NCBI GenBank assembly: GCA_003168255.1
Contig: PMSU01000116.1
Location: 145 to 38,228, forward strand
Length of the DNA stretch: 38,084 nt
Direction of reading: 5' to 3'
Source: Actinomycetota bacterium
Lineage (GTDB): Bacteria; Actinomycetota; Actinomycetes; Streptosporangiales; Streptosporangiaceae
Position 1 is the stretch's first letter; every line of letters begins with the position of its first letter. The notes below the pieces were generated by a model. It searched no databases, was not told where the DNA came from, and saw only the letters and a list, made by a program, of their open reading frames with translations. A program made the position numbers and the translations under genes. This document shows, in pieces, positions 24,672 to 32,729 of this stretch.

Positions 24672-24716
24672 GGCCGGGTGGCCCGGGGGATGAGATTCCC
24701 CCGGGGCCACCCGGCC
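24672..24716. terminator. Strong hairpin between convergent genes
   Basis: A long GC-rich stem: the left arm (24672-24690, GGCCGGGTGGCCCGGGGGA) pairs with the right arm (24697-24716) around a TGAGAT loop, with one bulged base. There is no T-run. It sits between the stop of the binding-protein gene (24618) and that of the P450 gene (24736), which converge, so it likely stops transcription from both sides. Confidence 0.75.
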
Positions 24717-24735
24717 GATCTCACGCTCCTGGTCG

Positions 24736-25986
24736 TCAGGCCCGGTCCACCGGGCTGACCAGCACCGGCAGCGCCGTCAGACCGTGCACCAGGGTGCTGT
24801 TCTTCCACTGGAGCTGCTGAGGTTCGGCAGCAAGCCGGAGATCTGGATACCTGGTTATCAGCCGGGATAGCCCGATCTCCATCGTCAGCTTGGCCAGTGG
24901 CGCACCGATGCAGTAATGGATGCCATGCCCGAAGGCCAGGGCGCCCCGCGGACGGCGATTCAGGTCGAGCCGGTTCGCATCCGCGAAATGCGCGCTGTCG
25001 CGGTTAGCCGAGCTCAACGACAGAACGATGATCTCCCCGGCCGGGATGACCACGTCGCCCACCGTGACATCGGCCGCGGTGAACCGGAAGCTTGCCGTCC
25101 CGACACCGCCGTCGAAGCGCATCAACTCCTCCACGGCCGCGGGCATGAGCGACAGGTCCGCGCGCAGCTTCGACAGCTCGTCGCGGTGGGTCAGCAGGTG
25201 GTACACCGCATTTCCGAGCTGGTTCATCGGGGTCTCGGAACCCGCGACCACCAGCAGGAAAATCATTGCCACGAGCTCGCTCTGGGTCAGCCGGTCGCCG
25301 TCGTCAGTGACTCGCACCAGCGCGCTGACCAACGCCTCATCGGGGTTGACGCGTTTGGCGTCGATGAGCGCGTTCGCGTAGTCAATCAGCTGGCGCGAAG
25401 CCTCGGCGACCTCGTCGGGATCGTGGCCCGCGCCGACAAGCTTGTTTGCCCATTCCCGAAAGACATCGCGGTCCTGCTGGGGTATTCCGAGCAGATCGAA
25501 CAGAATGGTGACCGGCAAGTGCATGGTGAACGCGCTGACCAGATCCAGCTCGGCTGAGTCAGCCATCGCGTCCAGCAGTTCCCCGGTCACCTGCTCGATG
25601 CGGGGGCGCAAGTTCTGCATCCGTTTCGCGGTGAACGCCTTGCTCACCAGCGTGCGCAGCCGCGTGTGCCGCGGCGGATCACTGTTCATCATGTGCGCGG
25701 AAAGGTCGTCGTCGAATCCGGGGCCGGTCGGCTCCTCGTCCTCGACGGGTGCGCCAGAGTGACGATTGAACATTTCGTTCATCCGGCGGCCGTCCTTGCT
25801 GACGCGCGGATCGGTCAGCAGCGCGCGAACATCGTCGTACCGGGTGACCATCCATACCTTGGCGCCATGTGGCATCACGATTTCGTGGGCAGGACCCCCG
25901 GCTCGCAGCCTCTCAAACAGCTCGAACGGGTGCTGCATGAAGTCCTCAGCAAGCTGTTCTATGGTCGTTGACGGGCTAGCACCCAT
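24736..25986 (-). CDS. Cytochrome P450
   Basis: A 416-residue bacterial class I P450. The heme signature is FGHGIHYCIGAPLAKL with the axial cysteine at about 359. The K-helix ExxR is ELMR (in AVEELMRFDG). The I-helix has AGSETP, keeping the acid-threonine pair but with Pro after it instead of Thr/Ser. The HTRLRTLVSKAFT C-helix region is typical. A perfect AGGAGG lies 8 nt before the ATG. It is divergent from a ferredoxin gene that probably supplies its electrons. It would oxidise an intermediate or the finished product; the substrate is unknown. Confidence 0.95.
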   Translation of the reverse strand: MGASPSTTIEQLAEDFMQHPFELFERLRAGGPAHEIVMPHGAKVWMVTRYDDVRALLTDPRVSKDGRRMNEMFNRHSGAPVEDEEPTGPGFDDDLSAHMMNSDPPRHTRLRTLVSKAFTAKRMQNLRPRIEQVTGELLDAMADSAELDLVSAFTMHLPVTILFDLLGIPQQDRDVFREWANKLVGAGHDPDEVAEASRQLIDYANALIDAKRVNPDEALVSALVRVTDDGDRLTQSELVAMIFLLVVAGSETPMNQLGNAVYHLLTHRDELSKLRADLSLMPAAVEELMRFDGGVGTASFRFTAADVTVGDVVIPAGEIIVLSLSSANRDSAHFADANRLDLNRRPRGALAFGHGIHYCIGAPLAKLTMEIGLSRLITRYPDLRLAAEPQQLQWKNSTLVHGLTALPVLVSPVDRA

Positions 25987-26077
25987 GATCAGGACCTCCT
26001 ATCTGGAGAGGCAGAGACTTCCGCATCGAGTATTAGAGGATGCGACGGCGCCAGGAAAATACGCGGCGCGACGCCGA

Positions 26078-26106
26078 TTGGCGAGCGCCGGCGCAGTGTG
26101 TAGCAT
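26078..26106 (+). promoter_or_regulatory. Candidate promoter of ferredoxin gene
   Basis: TTGGCG (26078-26083) and TAGCAT (26101-26106) are separated by exactly 17 bp and lie 27 bp before the ferredoxin ATG. This fits an actinomycete housekeeping-type promoter. It is inferred from motif resemblance only. Confidence 0.4.
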
Positions 26107-26133
26107 GGCCGTCACCCGGTGAAAGGGGTCGGC

Positions 26134-26346
26134 ATGTGGCAAGTGACCGTCAACGACACGTGCGTCGGCTCGGGCATGTGCATCGGCATCGCACCGCGCT
26201 ATTTCCGGCTGAATGAGGATGACCGGTCCAGCCCGGTGCACGCCGAGGTGGGGCCGGACGACGCGGTGCTCGACGCGGCGTCCACCTGCCCGATGGAGGC
26301 CATCCTGGTCACCGACGCGGGTACCGGCAAGGTGCTCGCGCCCTGA
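26134..26346 (+). CDS. Ferredoxin of the [3Fe-4S] type
   Basis: A 70-residue acidic ferredoxin. The cysteine pattern is C-x5-C (TCVGSGMC) and later CPMEAI. The middle cysteine of a 4Fe-4S CxxCxxC motif is missing (Ser/Gly there), as in the [3Fe-4S] ferredoxins that serve actinomycete P450s. The ATG at 26134 follows AAAGGGG at 5-nt spacing; the in-frame GTG at 26119 is less likely. It stands divergent to the P450 gene. The end of the convergent aminotransferase frame overlaps it (see that entry). Confidence 0.9.
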   Translation: MWQVTVNDTCVGSGMCIGIAPRYFRLNEDDRSSPVHAEVGPDDAVLDAASTCPMEAILVTDAGTGKVLAP

Positions 26347-27650
26347 CCATCACGCCAGCGCCGCGACGGGCCGGCGGCTCTTGACCGAGCCGGGCCGACC
26401 GGCCCGGCGGAAGCCCGCGGCTGCCGGACACCGCTGTCGCCGCCGCGCAGCTCGATCTGCGCCGCAACGACGCCGGCCAGCCGCCGGACACCTTCCCTGA
26501 TCCGATCGGGGTCGGGGAAGCAATACGAGAGCCGCAGGTGCTGTGCACCCTGGCCATCGGCGTAGAAGCCGGTTCCCGGCACATAGGCGACGCGCGACGA
26601 CACCGCATCCGGCAGCATCGCCTTGGCGTCAAGCCCGCGAGGAAGCCCCAGCCACACGTAGAAACCGCCGGCCGGCCTGGTCCACTGGCATCGGCTGGGC
26701 ATGACGGCGCCGAGCGTGTCCAGCATCGCGTCCCGGCGTTCCCGGTAGATCTCCCTGAAGACCTTCAGCTGGTCCCGCCAGGGCTGGCTGCACAGGTACT
26801 CGCGGACCAGCAACTGGGCGAAGCTCGAATGACACAGCACCGCCGACTCGGCGGCGAGCACGAGCTTGTCCCTGATGGCAGGCGGCGCGACTGCCCAGCC
26901 GACGCGCACACCAGGCGCGAAGGTCTTGGAGAAGGTCCCCAGGTATACGACGCCGCCGGCGTCGTCGGCACGCAGCGCCCGCAATGGCTCCCCGGCAAAG
27001 CCCAGCAGCCCGTACGGGTTGTCCTCGACAACGAGCAGCCCGGCCGAAGCGCAGATATCGAGGATGCGGCCACGCCGCTGCGCCGAAAGCGTGACGCCAG
27101 CCGGATTGTGAAAGTTCGGCACGGTGTAGAGAAACTTAGCGCGCCTGCCGTCGGCAGCCAGCCTGCGTATCGCCTCGTCCAGGGCTTCCGGGATAAGCCC
27201 GGCATTATCCATCGGCACGTGCACGACATCCGCCTGGTAGGCCGTGAAAGCGCCCAGCGCCCCGACATAAGAAGGCCCTTCGGCGAGTATCACGTCACCC
27301 GGATCGGCGAAGATCCGGGTGACCAGATCGAGTGCCTGCTGAGAGCCGACGGTGACGACCACGTCATCGGGATGCGCGTGGATGCCCTCCAGCTCCATCA
27401 CTTCACAGATCTGTTCCCGCAGGCCGGGGTCACCGTGAGCCGTGCAGTACTGCAATGCGGCGGCGCCACGGCCGGCAATCAGCCGGCCAGCCATATCGCC
27501 GACAATGTCTAGCGGCAATGCGGACACATAAGGCATGCCGCCCGCGAGGGAGACGATTTCGGGACGTGCGGCAACGGCGAAGAGCCCCCGGATTTCCGAG
27601 GCGACCATCGCACGTGCGCGGGACGCATAGTCATTCACGAAGGGATCCAT
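26199..27650 (-). CDS. PLP-dependent class I/II aminotransferase (LysN/MocR-like)
   Basis: A fold-type I aminotransferase with ISLAGGMP-like SLAGGMPYVSALP, LQYCTAHGDPGLREQI, VPNFHNPAGVTLS, VEDNPYGLLGF and the PLP lysine in YLGTFSKTFAPGVRVGW. It resembles 2-aminoadipate and aromatic aminotransferases. The ATG at 27650 starts MDPFVNDYASRARAM. The conserved domain ends near QIELRGG, but the frame then runs on about 85 residues of unlike sequence over the ferredoxin gene to 26199. A TGA in another frame at 26350-26352 sits 3 bp past the ferredoxin stop, so a frameshift near the 3' end is likely. It might recycle the 2-aminoadipate semialdehyde by-product or supply an amino acid. Confidence 0.85.
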   Translation of the reverse strand: MDPFVNDYASRARAMVASEIRGLFAVAARPEIVSLAGGMPYVSALPLDIVGDMAGRLIAGRGAAALQYCTAHGDPGLREQICEVMELEGIHAHPDDVVVTVGSQQALDLVTRIFADPGDVILAEGPSYVGALGAFTAYQADVVHVPMDNAGLIPEALDEAIRRLAADGRRAKFLYTVPNFHNPAGVTLSAQRRGRILDICASAGLLVVEDNPYGLLGFAGEPLRALRADDAGGVVYLGTFSKTFAPGVRVGWAVAPPAIRDKLVLAAESAVLCHSSFAQLLVREYLCSQPWRDQLKVFREIYRERRDAMLDTLGAVMPSRCQWTRPAGGFYVWLGLPRGLDAKAMLPDAVSSRVAYVPGTGFYADGQGAQHLRLSYCFPDPDRIREGVRRLAGVVAAQIELRGGDSGVRQPRASAGPVGPARSRAAGPSRRWRDGQGASTLPVPASVTRMASIGQVDAASSTASSGPTSACTGLDRSSSFSRK

Positions 27651-27754
27651 GCCAGGACAGAGGACGGGACAGCGCCGCCTTGATACACCCGCGCCTCGAC
27701 GCTCCACTGCACCGCAGGTGTATCTATCGGGCTGCCTCCGGCGCTCTTCCTGGC

Positions 27755-29056
27755 ATGAGGTTCCCGACCGGCAGCCGCACCCCCCTGGCAACCGCTGAAC
27801 CGCATCGCGAGGTCGCGGCGGGCGCACGCCGGTACCTGATGTGCCGGCCGACGTACTTCGACGTCGTCTACTCCATCAACCCGTGGATGGATCCGAGCAA
27901 GCCCGTCGACCCGCGGCTGGCCGTCCTTCAGTGGCAGCGGCTGCACGACGTGTACGTCGAGCTGGGGCACACGGTGGAGCTCATCGCGCCTGTCCCCGGG
28001 CTGCCGGACATGGTCTTCGCCGCCAACGGCGCGACCGTCCTGGACGGCCGGGTCCTGGTGGCCCGCTTCCTGCACGACGAGCGCGCCGCCGAGGCGGTGG
28101 CCTATCTCGACTGGTTCGGCTCCCGGGGATACGAGGTCCGCCAGGCGGCCTGGACCAACGAGGGCGAGAGCGACTACCTGGCGGCCGGCAGCTGGCTGCT
28201 GGCGGGCAGCGGGTTCCGGACCGATCGGCGCTCGCATGCCGAGAGCGAGGAGTTCTTCGGCCGCCCGGTGATCGGCCTGACCCTGGTAGACGACAACTAC
28301 TACCATCTGGACACCGCGCTGGCGGTGCTCGACGAGCAGACGGTGATGTACTACCCCGCCGCGTTCACCCCGGGCAGCCAGGACATCCTGCGCGGGCTCT
28401 TCCCCGACGCGATCATCGCCACCGACGAGGACGCCGAAGCCTTCGGCCTCAACGCCGTGTCCGACGGCCACCACGTGGTGCTGCCGGCCGGAGCGACCCG
28501 GCTCATCGCGCAGTTGCGGGCCAGCGGCTTCGATCCGGTCGGCGTCGAGGTCTCGGAGCTGCTGCGGGCCGGCGGCGGGGTGAAGTGCTGCACCCTCGAA
28601 CTGCGCGACCGGCTGCCGGCTCAGCGGAGTCCCGGCGCTGGCCTGTCCGTCGTGGTGACAAGCGTGGCGTCGGACTCGCACAACTGGAACCTGGTCTTCC
28701 TCCAGCTGACCCTCGAGGAGCTCGGGCACCAGGTGCTCAACCTGGGCCCCTGCATGCCGGACGAGCTGCTGGTCTCCGAGTGCCTGCGAGTCCGGCCGGA
28801 CCTCATCGTGGTCAGCAGCGTCAACGGGCACGGGTTCCGCGACGGCATGCGGCTGATCGGCCGCATCCGGGCGCACCCGGAACTGTCCGCCACCGCGGTC
28901 GTCATCGGCGGGAAGCTGGGCATCGCCGGACCAGGGGGGGTCCGCAGCCGCGACCAGCTCCGGTCCGCGGGGTTTGATGCCGTCTTCGAAGAAGACTCCG
29001 GGATTGCTTCCTTCAAGATTTTTACCGAACGGCTGACGATGAGCGTGCATACATGA
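27755..29056 (+). CDS. Dimethylargininase-like domain fused to glutamate mutase B12 subunit
   Basis: A 433-residue fusion. Residues about 27-284 form a dimethylargininase (DDAH) type guanidine-modifying domain: MCRPTYFDVVYSINPWMD, NEGESDYL, catalytic His184 (YYHLDTAL) and the nucleophile Cys in VKCCTLELR (278/279). Residues about 297-425 form the cobalamin-binding subunit of glutamate mutase: VVVTSVASDSHNWN carries the D-x-H (Asp307, His309) that coordinates cobalt, followed by LVFLQLTLEELGHQVLNLGP and IVVSSVNGHGFRDG. The last Gly of DxHxxG is replaced by Asn in a W-N pair. The linker is only about 12 residues. The ATG at 27755 has no strong ribosome-binding site. Its stop overlaps the mutase catalytic subunit by 4 bp. 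Confidence 0.88.
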   Translation: MRFPTGSRTPLATAEPHREVAAGARRYLMCRPTYFDVVYSINPWMDPSKPVDPRLAVLQWQRLHDVYVELGHTVELIAPVPGLPDMVFAANGATVLDGRVLVARFLHDERAAEAVAYLDWFGSRGYEVRQAAWTNEGESDYLAAGSWLLAGSGFRTDRRSHAESEEFFGRPVIGLTLVDDNYYHLDTALAVLDEQTVMYYPAAFTPGSQDILRGLFPDAIIATDEDAEAFGLNAVSDGHHVVLPAGATRLIAQLRASGFDPVGVEVSELLRAGGGVKCCTLELRDRLPAQRSPGAGLSVVVTSVASDSHNWNLVFLQLTLEELGHQVLNLGPCMPDELLVSECLRVRPDLIVVSSVNGHGFRDGMRLIGRIRAHPELSATAVVIGGKLGIAGPGGVRSRDQLRSAGFDAVFEEDSGIASFKIFTERLTMSVHT

Positions 29057-30369
29057 GCCTCGACGTCGCCCCGGCGAGTTCCTTCGGCGGGTTCATCGCC
29101 CGGGCACACCAGGCGGGCGACCTCGTCGTCCAGCCGCGGATGGGGATGAGCAGCCCGCGCACGATGCGGGCCGGGCTGCTGGCCACCAAGCGAGCGATCG
29201 CGACCACGGTCGGGACGATCACGCTGGACAGCTACACCCGGGTAGGCGACGACGCCAACGCGCGCGCCGCGGTCGCATCCGGGGCGGAGCTGAACGGCTA
29301 TCCCATCGTCGCGCACGACCTGGCCACCACCCGCGGCGTGCTGGACGGCGTGGCAGGCCCCGATTTCCCGGTCCAGGTCCGGCATGGCTCACCCTGCCCG
29401 GAGGACATCTTCGGTGCGCTGATCGACGCCGGACTGCACGCGACCGAAGGCGGGCCGGTCTCCTACTGCCTTCCGTACAGCCGCGAGCCGCTGGCGGCAT
29501 CGATACGGAGCTGGACCCGCTCCTGCGAACTGCTTGCCCGGCTCCGCGATACCGGTGTCGAGCCGCATCTGGAGACCTTCGGCGGCTGCCTGATGGGGCA
29601 GCTCTGCCCGCCCAGCCTGCTGATCGCGATGAGCGTGCTGGAGGGCATGTTCTTCCGCCAGCACGGCATCCGCAGCATCTCGCTGAGCTACGCCCAGCAG
29701 ACCAACCCGGATCAGGACACAGAGGCCGTGCTGGCGTTGCGGCGGCTGGCCGCCGAACGGCTGCCGGACGTCGACTCGCACGTCGTCATCTACGCCTACA
29801 TGGGCGTGTACCCGCGCACGGCGGACGGCGCGACCAGGCTGCTGACGCAGGCCGCCAAGCTGGCGGTCAGCACCGGCGCGGCCCGGCTGATCGTCAAGAC
29901 GGCCGCCGAGGCGTACCGGATCCCCTCCATCGCCGACAACGTGGACGCACTGGAGACGGCGGCCGCTGCCGCCGCTGCGCAGTGGCCCGCGCCGGTGGCC
30001 GGCAGCACCGCGGACACCGGCATCTACGCGGAGGCCAGCGCGCTGGTCGACGCGGTAGCCGACCTGCGGCACGATCTCGGCCGGGCGCTGGCGGACGCGT
30101 TCCGGTCGGGGTACCTCGATGTTCCGTACTGCCTGCACCCGGACAACGCCCGCCGTACCCGCAGCTACATCGACGGCACCGGGCGACTCCAGTGGTCCAG
30201 CATCGGGTCCCTGCCGATCCATCGGGTGGTCCGGCCCACCGGATCCGCGGAGCTCACGGCGGCCGGGCTGCTCGCCTCGCTGTCGTACGTAGAGCGGAAG
30301 TTCGACAACGCCAGCCTCGAGGAGTACCTGGCTGCGGCTGTCCAGGCCACTGGCAGCGCGCAGGGATAG
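29053..30369 (+). CDS. Glutamate mutase catalytic subunit (E)
   Basis: A 438-residue subunit of adenosylcobalamin-dependent glutamate mutase, which turns L-glutamate into L-threo-3-methylaspartate. Signature stretches are QPRMGMSSPRTMRAGL, TLDSYTRVGD, NGYPIVAHD, VQVRHGSPCPEDIF, EGGPVSYCLPYSREPL, FGGCLMGQLCPPSLLIAMSVLEGMFF and the Tyr-rich substrate region YAQQTNPDQDTEA. It is a little shorter than the clostridial enzyme but close to actinomycete versions known from lipopeptide and macrolactam clusters. The start (ATGA) overlaps the B12 subunit's stop, so both subunits are made together. 3-Methylaspartate is therefore a predicted building block. Confidence 0.93.
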   Translation: MSLDVAPASSFGGFIARAHQAGDLVVQPRMGMSSPRTMRAGLLATKRAIATTVGTITLDSYTRVGDDANARAAVASGAELNGYPIVAHDLATTRGVLDGVAGPDFPVQVRHGSPCPEDIFGALIDAGLHATEGGPVSYCLPYSREPLAASIRSWTRSCELLARLRDTGVEPHLETFGGCLMGQLCPPSLLIAMSVLEGMFFRQHGIRSISLSYAQQTNPDQDTEAVLALRRLAAERLPDVDSHVVIYAYMGVYPRTADGATRLLTQAAKLAVSTGAARLIVKTAAEAYRIPSIADNVDALETAAAAAAAQWPAPVAGSTADTGIYAEASALVDAVADLRHDLGRALADAFRSGYLDVPYCLHPDNARRTRSYIDGTGRLQWSSIGSLPIHRVVRPTGSAELTAAGLLASLSYVERKFDNASLEEYLAAAVQATGSAQG

Positions 30370-30387
30370 CTCAAGGGAGCGAAACAG

Positions 30388-31416
30388 ATGACCCAGATCA
30401 ACCTCACCCGTCCGGTCGGCTGCCCCGTCGGCGCCGGGCGCCCGCTGCCGTCCGGCCCGCGCGAGCACCTGTCCTCGCCGGTCACCCGGTCGGTGCTGAC
30501 GATCCAGCACCGGATGCTGATCGCGGCGCGCGATTTCCTGTCCGGGCAAGGCTTCACCGAGTTCCTGCCGCCGATCGTCGGCCCGGTCACCGACCCCGGC
30601 GCCCGCGGCGCCAAGCAGGTCGACGTGGACTACTACGGCCACCGCTACAAGCTGATGACCAGTGCGATCCTCTACAAGCAGGCGACGCTGACCGCGTTCG
30701 ACAAGATCTTCTGCATCGCGCCGAACGTGCGCCTGGAACCGCTCGAGACGGCGTCGACCAGCCGGCACCTCGCCGAGTTCCACCAGATCGACGTCGAGAT
30801 GGCCGGCGCGTCCAGGGACGAGATCCTGCGGGTGGCCGAGGGGCTGGTCAAGCACGTCGTGCAGCAGGTGACCGCCCGGCTGCCCGGCGAACTGGACAGC
30901 CTCGGCCGGGACACCAGCGTGTTCGCCGACCTGCTGGCCGAGCCGTTCGAGCGCCGGACACACGCCGATGCGGTGGCGGACCTGCACGGCATGGGGCACG
31001 GCCAGAGCCCGGACGCCGAGATCGACTGGGCCGGGGAGGCGATGCTGTCCCGCAAGGCGAGCAAGCCGTTCTTTGTCATCGACTACCCCAAGGGGTGCCG
31101 CGGGTTCTACGACAGGGAAAGCCACGAGCGGCCCGGCTTCCTGCGGAACTTCGACCTGATCGCCCCGGAGGGGTACGGCGAGCTGTGCAGCGGGAGTGAG
31201 CGGGAGCACGACTACGCCACGATCGTCGCGCGGATGCGGGAGACCGGCGAGAATCCGGCCAAGTACGGCTGGTACCTACAGATGGTGCGGGAGGGAATCC
31301 CGGGCAGCGCCGGCTTCGGTCTCGGGCTGGAGCGCTTCACCCGGTACGTCGCCGGTCTCGAGTCGGTGTGGCAGGCCAGCGCCTATCCCAAGGTTCCCGG
31401 CGTGGCGTCGCCATGA
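30388..31416 (+). CDS. Class II AsnRS/AspRS-like ligase without anticodon domain
   Basis: A 342-residue protein equal to the catalytic core of aspartyl/asparaginyl-tRNA synthetases. Motif 2 reads FCIAPNVRLEPLETASTSRHLAEFHQIDVEM, and motif 3 reads GFGLGLERFTRYV. The N-terminal OB-fold that binds tRNA is absent: only about 45 residues precede the core. Such free cores can act as asparagine synthetases (the archaeal AsnRS-related type) or activate acids for other couplings. After a glutamate mutase, the likely acid is aspartate or 3-methylaspartate, converted to an adenylate and then to an amide or hydrazide. The GltB-like gene overlaps its stop by 4 bp. Confidence 0.88.
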   Translation: MTQINLTRPVGCPVGAGRPLPSGPREHLSSPVTRSVLTIQHRMLIAARDFLSGQGFTEFLPPIVGPVTDPGARGAKQVDVDYYGHRYKLMTSAILYKQATLTAFDKIFCIAPNVRLEPLETASTSRHLAEFHQIDVEMAGASRDEILRVAEGLVKHVVQQVTARLPGELDSLGRDTSVFADLLAEPFERRTHADAVADLHGMGHGQSPDAEIDWAGEAMLSRKASKPFFVIDYPKGCRGFYDRESHERPGFLRNFDLIAPEGYGELCSGSEREHDYATIVARMRETGENPAKYGWYLQMVREGIPGSAGFGLGLERFTRYVAGLESVWQASAYPKVPGVASP

Positions 31417-32729
31417 GCGAGCTGCGAGCCGACGGGTTCCCCGAGTCGGCGGTCAGGGCACGGGCGCGATCCGGTACGGCCGGCGCGCTCCCGGACCTGG
31501 CACAGTACGGGCACGCGCTGTTCGGTGCCGATCCGGCCCAGCCTGCCGCGTCGCGGGCCGACCCGCTCGACGGGCTCAGGCTGGTGCCGCCGGTCTTCGT
31601 CCCCGGGCGACTGGACAAACTTCTCGACCTGGCCAGGGAGCCGGTGTACCGGGACGTGGACCTGGCGACGGTGGTGGGCGGTTTCCGGTCCACGCTGCCG
31701 CTCTACCTGTCCGCCTTCGGCTCGACTCGGGCGGCAACCGTCGACCTCGGACTGGCCGCGAGCCGGCAGGCAGGCCGGCTCGGCATCCCGATGGTAGTCG
31801 GCGAGAACGTGATGCCGGTGAACGGATACGGCCGCATCGGAGGCGATGCGCAGCGGTCGCTGCTCGGCAGGATCACCGCCTACGCGGCACACGCGCGGGA
31901 CGAGGGCGGTGGCGTGGTCGTCCAGCAGAGCACCGAGGACGCCGACGCCGAGGTGTGGAACCTCGTCTACAGCGACCCGAACGTCGGTTCGCTGCTGGAG
32001 TCGGGCCGGCTGGCGTTCGAGCTCAAGGTGGGCCAGGGCGCCAAGCCAGGGCTGGGCGGGATGACCGTCCTTGACGCGGCAACCGCGGCCCGGCTGGCGG
32101 ACGCGTACACCATGGATCCGGTCTTCGGCCGCGAGAGCGGCACGGTGCTGCGGTGCAGCAGCCCCGGCACATTCACCGAAGAGATCCTGCGCCAGCAGAT
32201 CCGGCTGATGCGCAACAACTTCCCCCGGGCCAGGGTCTGGGTGAAGCTGCCGCCGGCCCGGGATGTGGGCGCGGCGGCGCTGGTGGCGTGGCAGGCCGGC
32301 GCCGACGCGGTAACCGTGGACGGCGCCGAGGGCGGCACCGGCTGGGCGCCGGTGGCGTTCCTCGATCACGTCGGGCTGCCGCTCGGCGAATGCCTGCGCC
32401 GGATCGGCGAGCATCCGTCCTGCCTGCTCGTATCTGGCCGGATGTGGGAGGGCGCACGGGTCGCCAAGTGCCTCGCGCTCGGCGCGGACGCCGCCGGTCT
32501 CGGCCGGGCGGCACTGATCGCGGTGGACACCGACGCCGAGAACGGGCTGGTCAATCTGGTCGAGTGCCTGGCGCTGGAACTACAGATGCTGATCAGCGCA
32601 CTCGGCAAATACCACGTGGACGCGCTGGCCGCCGAGGACGTGTGGTCACCCGACGCCGCCTTTCCCGGCAGCTCGCTGCCCCCCGCGGGCCAGCGTGACC
32701 GCAGCGATGATCTCCAGCCGAGCCGCTAG
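31413..32729 (+). CDS. GltB-like FMN protein lacking the Fe-S cysteines
   Basis: A 438-residue protein of the glutamate synthase FMN-barrel family. Visible landmarks are STRAATVDLGLAASRQAGRLG and MVVGENV near the start, LKVGQGAKPGLGG, WVKLPPARDVGAAALVAWQAGADAVTVDGAEGGTGWAP and LVSGRMWEGARVAKCLALGADAAGLGRA (phosphate-binding end of the barrel). The CHxxxCPxG motif that holds the [3Fe-4S] cluster in real glutamate synthases is missing: the residues after GLGRA are ALIAVDTDAENG. No glutaminase domain is present. It may instead be an oxidoreductase acting on an amino acid or imine from the 3-methylaspartate branch. The ATG overlaps the previous stop, and its own stop overlaps the MFS gene's stop by 3 bp from the opposite strand. 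Confidence 0.85.
   Translation: MSELRADGFPESAVRARARSGTAGALPDLAQYGHALFGADPAQPAASRADPLDGLRLVPPVFVPGRLDKLLDLAREPVYRDVDLATVVGGFRSTLPLYLSAFGSTRAATVDLGLAASRQAGRLGIPMVVGENVMPVNGYGRIGGDAQRSLLGRITAYAAHARDEGGGVVVQQSTEDADAEVWNLVYSDPNVGSLLESGRLAFELKVGQGAKPGLGGMTVLDAATAARLADAYTMDPVFGRESGTVLRCSSPGTFTEEILRQQIRLMRNNFPRARVWVKLPPARDVGAAALVAWQAGADAVTVDGAEGGTGWAPVAFLDHVGLPLGECLRRIGEHPSCLLVSGRMWEGARVAKCLALGADAAGLGRAALIAVDTDAENGLVNLVECLALELQMLISALGKYHVDALAAEDVWSPDAAFPGSSLPPAGQRDRSDDLQPSR

Noticed and set aside
27651..27754. Cobalamin riboswitch upstream of the B12-dependent mutase genes
   Set aside because: The divergent gap is only 104 bp, too short for a full cobalamin riboswitch, and I see no B12-box-like sequence.
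29389..31209. 606-residue open frame on the minus strand
   Set aside because: It lies antisense to the glutamate mutase and AsnRS-like genes. It has no recognisable domains and has the Arg/Gly/Pro/Val-rich composition expected of a GC-rich shadow frame.
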